From Chthoniobacteraceae bacterium (GTDB taxonomy: Bacteria > Verrucomicrobiota > Verrucomicrobiia > Chthoniobacterales > Chthoniobacteraceae): a stretch of DNA of 52,605 nucleotides. Of the stretch, positions 52,466 through 52,605 are shown piece by piece. Both the position numbers and the translations under genes were made by a program. Location of the stretch: assembly GCA_947471505.1 (NCBI GenBank), contig CANIWM010000039.1:1-52605 (forward strand), in the 5' to 3' direction. The notes under the pieces are model-generated. The model did no database searches, had not been told where the DNA came from, and saw nothing but the letters and a program-made list of their open reading frames with translations. Numbering within the stretch: the first letter of the stretch is position 1; every line of letters starts with the position of its first letter.

Positions 52466-52605
52466 AAAAACGGCAGTTGACCCCGTTTTTGAGGCCGAAA
52501 AATAGGGTATTTTACTCTGGAAATTGCCAACTGCGGAGCAGTTGAAAATCACTCACCCGTCCAAGGCTCATTTTTCTCTGAAAATCCGTTCAACTGCCGT
52601 TTTTA
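52466..52605. repeat. Short element with 16-bp terminal inverted repeats
   Basis: TAAAAACGGCAGTTGA (52466-52481) and its perfect complement TCAACTGCCGTTTTTA (52590-52605, the window end) bound a 140-bp AT-richer segment. It contains an internal palindrome CAACTGC-GGA-GCAGTTG at 52528-52545 (approximate). The same terminal sequence is at 128-145. No transposase gene is inside, as for a MITE-type element. Confidence 0.7.

Larger units (their letters stand above)
52309..52605. other. Right window end, palindromes and terminal repeat
   Basis: 297 bp with no gene. It contains a 61-bp palindrome (52383-52443) and the terminal inverted-repeat pair (52466-52605). Confidence 0.6.

Noticed and set aside
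1-52605. tRNA or rRNA genes
   Set aside because: I looked for cloverleaf arms, CCA ends and rRNA landmarks in the gaps and found none; the palindromes in gaps do not have tRNA geometry.

Overview
The window looks like chromosomal DNA of a high-GC member of the Verrucomicrobiota, or a close relative in the PVC group. This is inferred from gene content: a UBact-type ubiquitin-like modifier next to a proteasome beta subunit, a giant secreted CotH/lamin-tail protein, a FecR-TPR-beta-barrel fusion, a substrate-binding protein fused to an OmpA domain, a PEP-CTERM-associated CAAX-protease homologue and an HU-like/DUF4469 protein. An outer membrane is implied by the lptC-lptA-lptB operon, the beta-barrel ending in Phe and OmpA. 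No rRNA, tRNA, CRISPR array or intact transposase was seen.

Layout. 1-416: left window end with a terminal-repeat sequence abutting the 3' remnant of a prenyltransferase-like gene. 419-1296 (-): CAAX-protease homologue and a 52-residue membrane protein. 1315-4381 (+): a type IV pilus inner-membrane operon (small TM protein, PilM-, PilN-, PilO- and PilP-like) closed by a strong terminator. 4487-6050 (-): diacylglycerol kinase, small lipoprotein, a palindrome-rich gap and a leucine-rich-repeat (LRR) membrane protein. 6178-12429 (+): a ~2083-codon secreted CotH-family gene broken by one in-frame TAA. 12445-17844: Fur regulator, esterase, FecR/TPR/barrel protein and an ACP-like protein. 17865-23683 (-): acyltransferase/acyl-ACP synthetase, response regulator, rhodanese and CHASE2 adenylate cyclase. 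23817-26436 (+): miaE, folB and the substrate-binding/OmpA fusion. 26712-29383 (+): lptC-lptA-lptB, then hpf. 29694-31775 (+): a secreted CAP protein that shares its C-terminal module with the CotH protein. 31778-39825 (-): AttH-like hydratase with an FtsX-type permease, GHMP kinase, repeats, a broken HU/DUF4469 gene, a second LRR paralogue and an amidohydrolase. 40197-44740: an ABC exporter pair, a membrane protein, a PfkB kinase and a CBM9-like protein. 45171-48371: a prenyltransferase-repeat protein divergent from glgE. 48368-49796 (-): an aquaporin-arsC pair, and an antitoxin with a truncated PIN toxin. 49901-51655 (+): UBact, prcB and a TauE/SafE permease. 51742-52308 (-): YqgE/AlgH. 52309-52605: palindromes and the same terminal repeat as at the left end.

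The intergenic regions are unusually rich in palindromic and tandem repeats of several unrelated families: two REP-like elements with the same outer arms but different inner stems, a 44-bp tandem array, an inverted repeat flanked by direct repeats, and MITE-like long inverted repeats. Some touch gene ends (one supplies a stop codon) and may have damaged genes. The best-supported unusual system is the UBact-PrcB pair. The most interesting less-described signals are the C-terminal module shared by two secreted proteins, the domain fusions and the repeat families.
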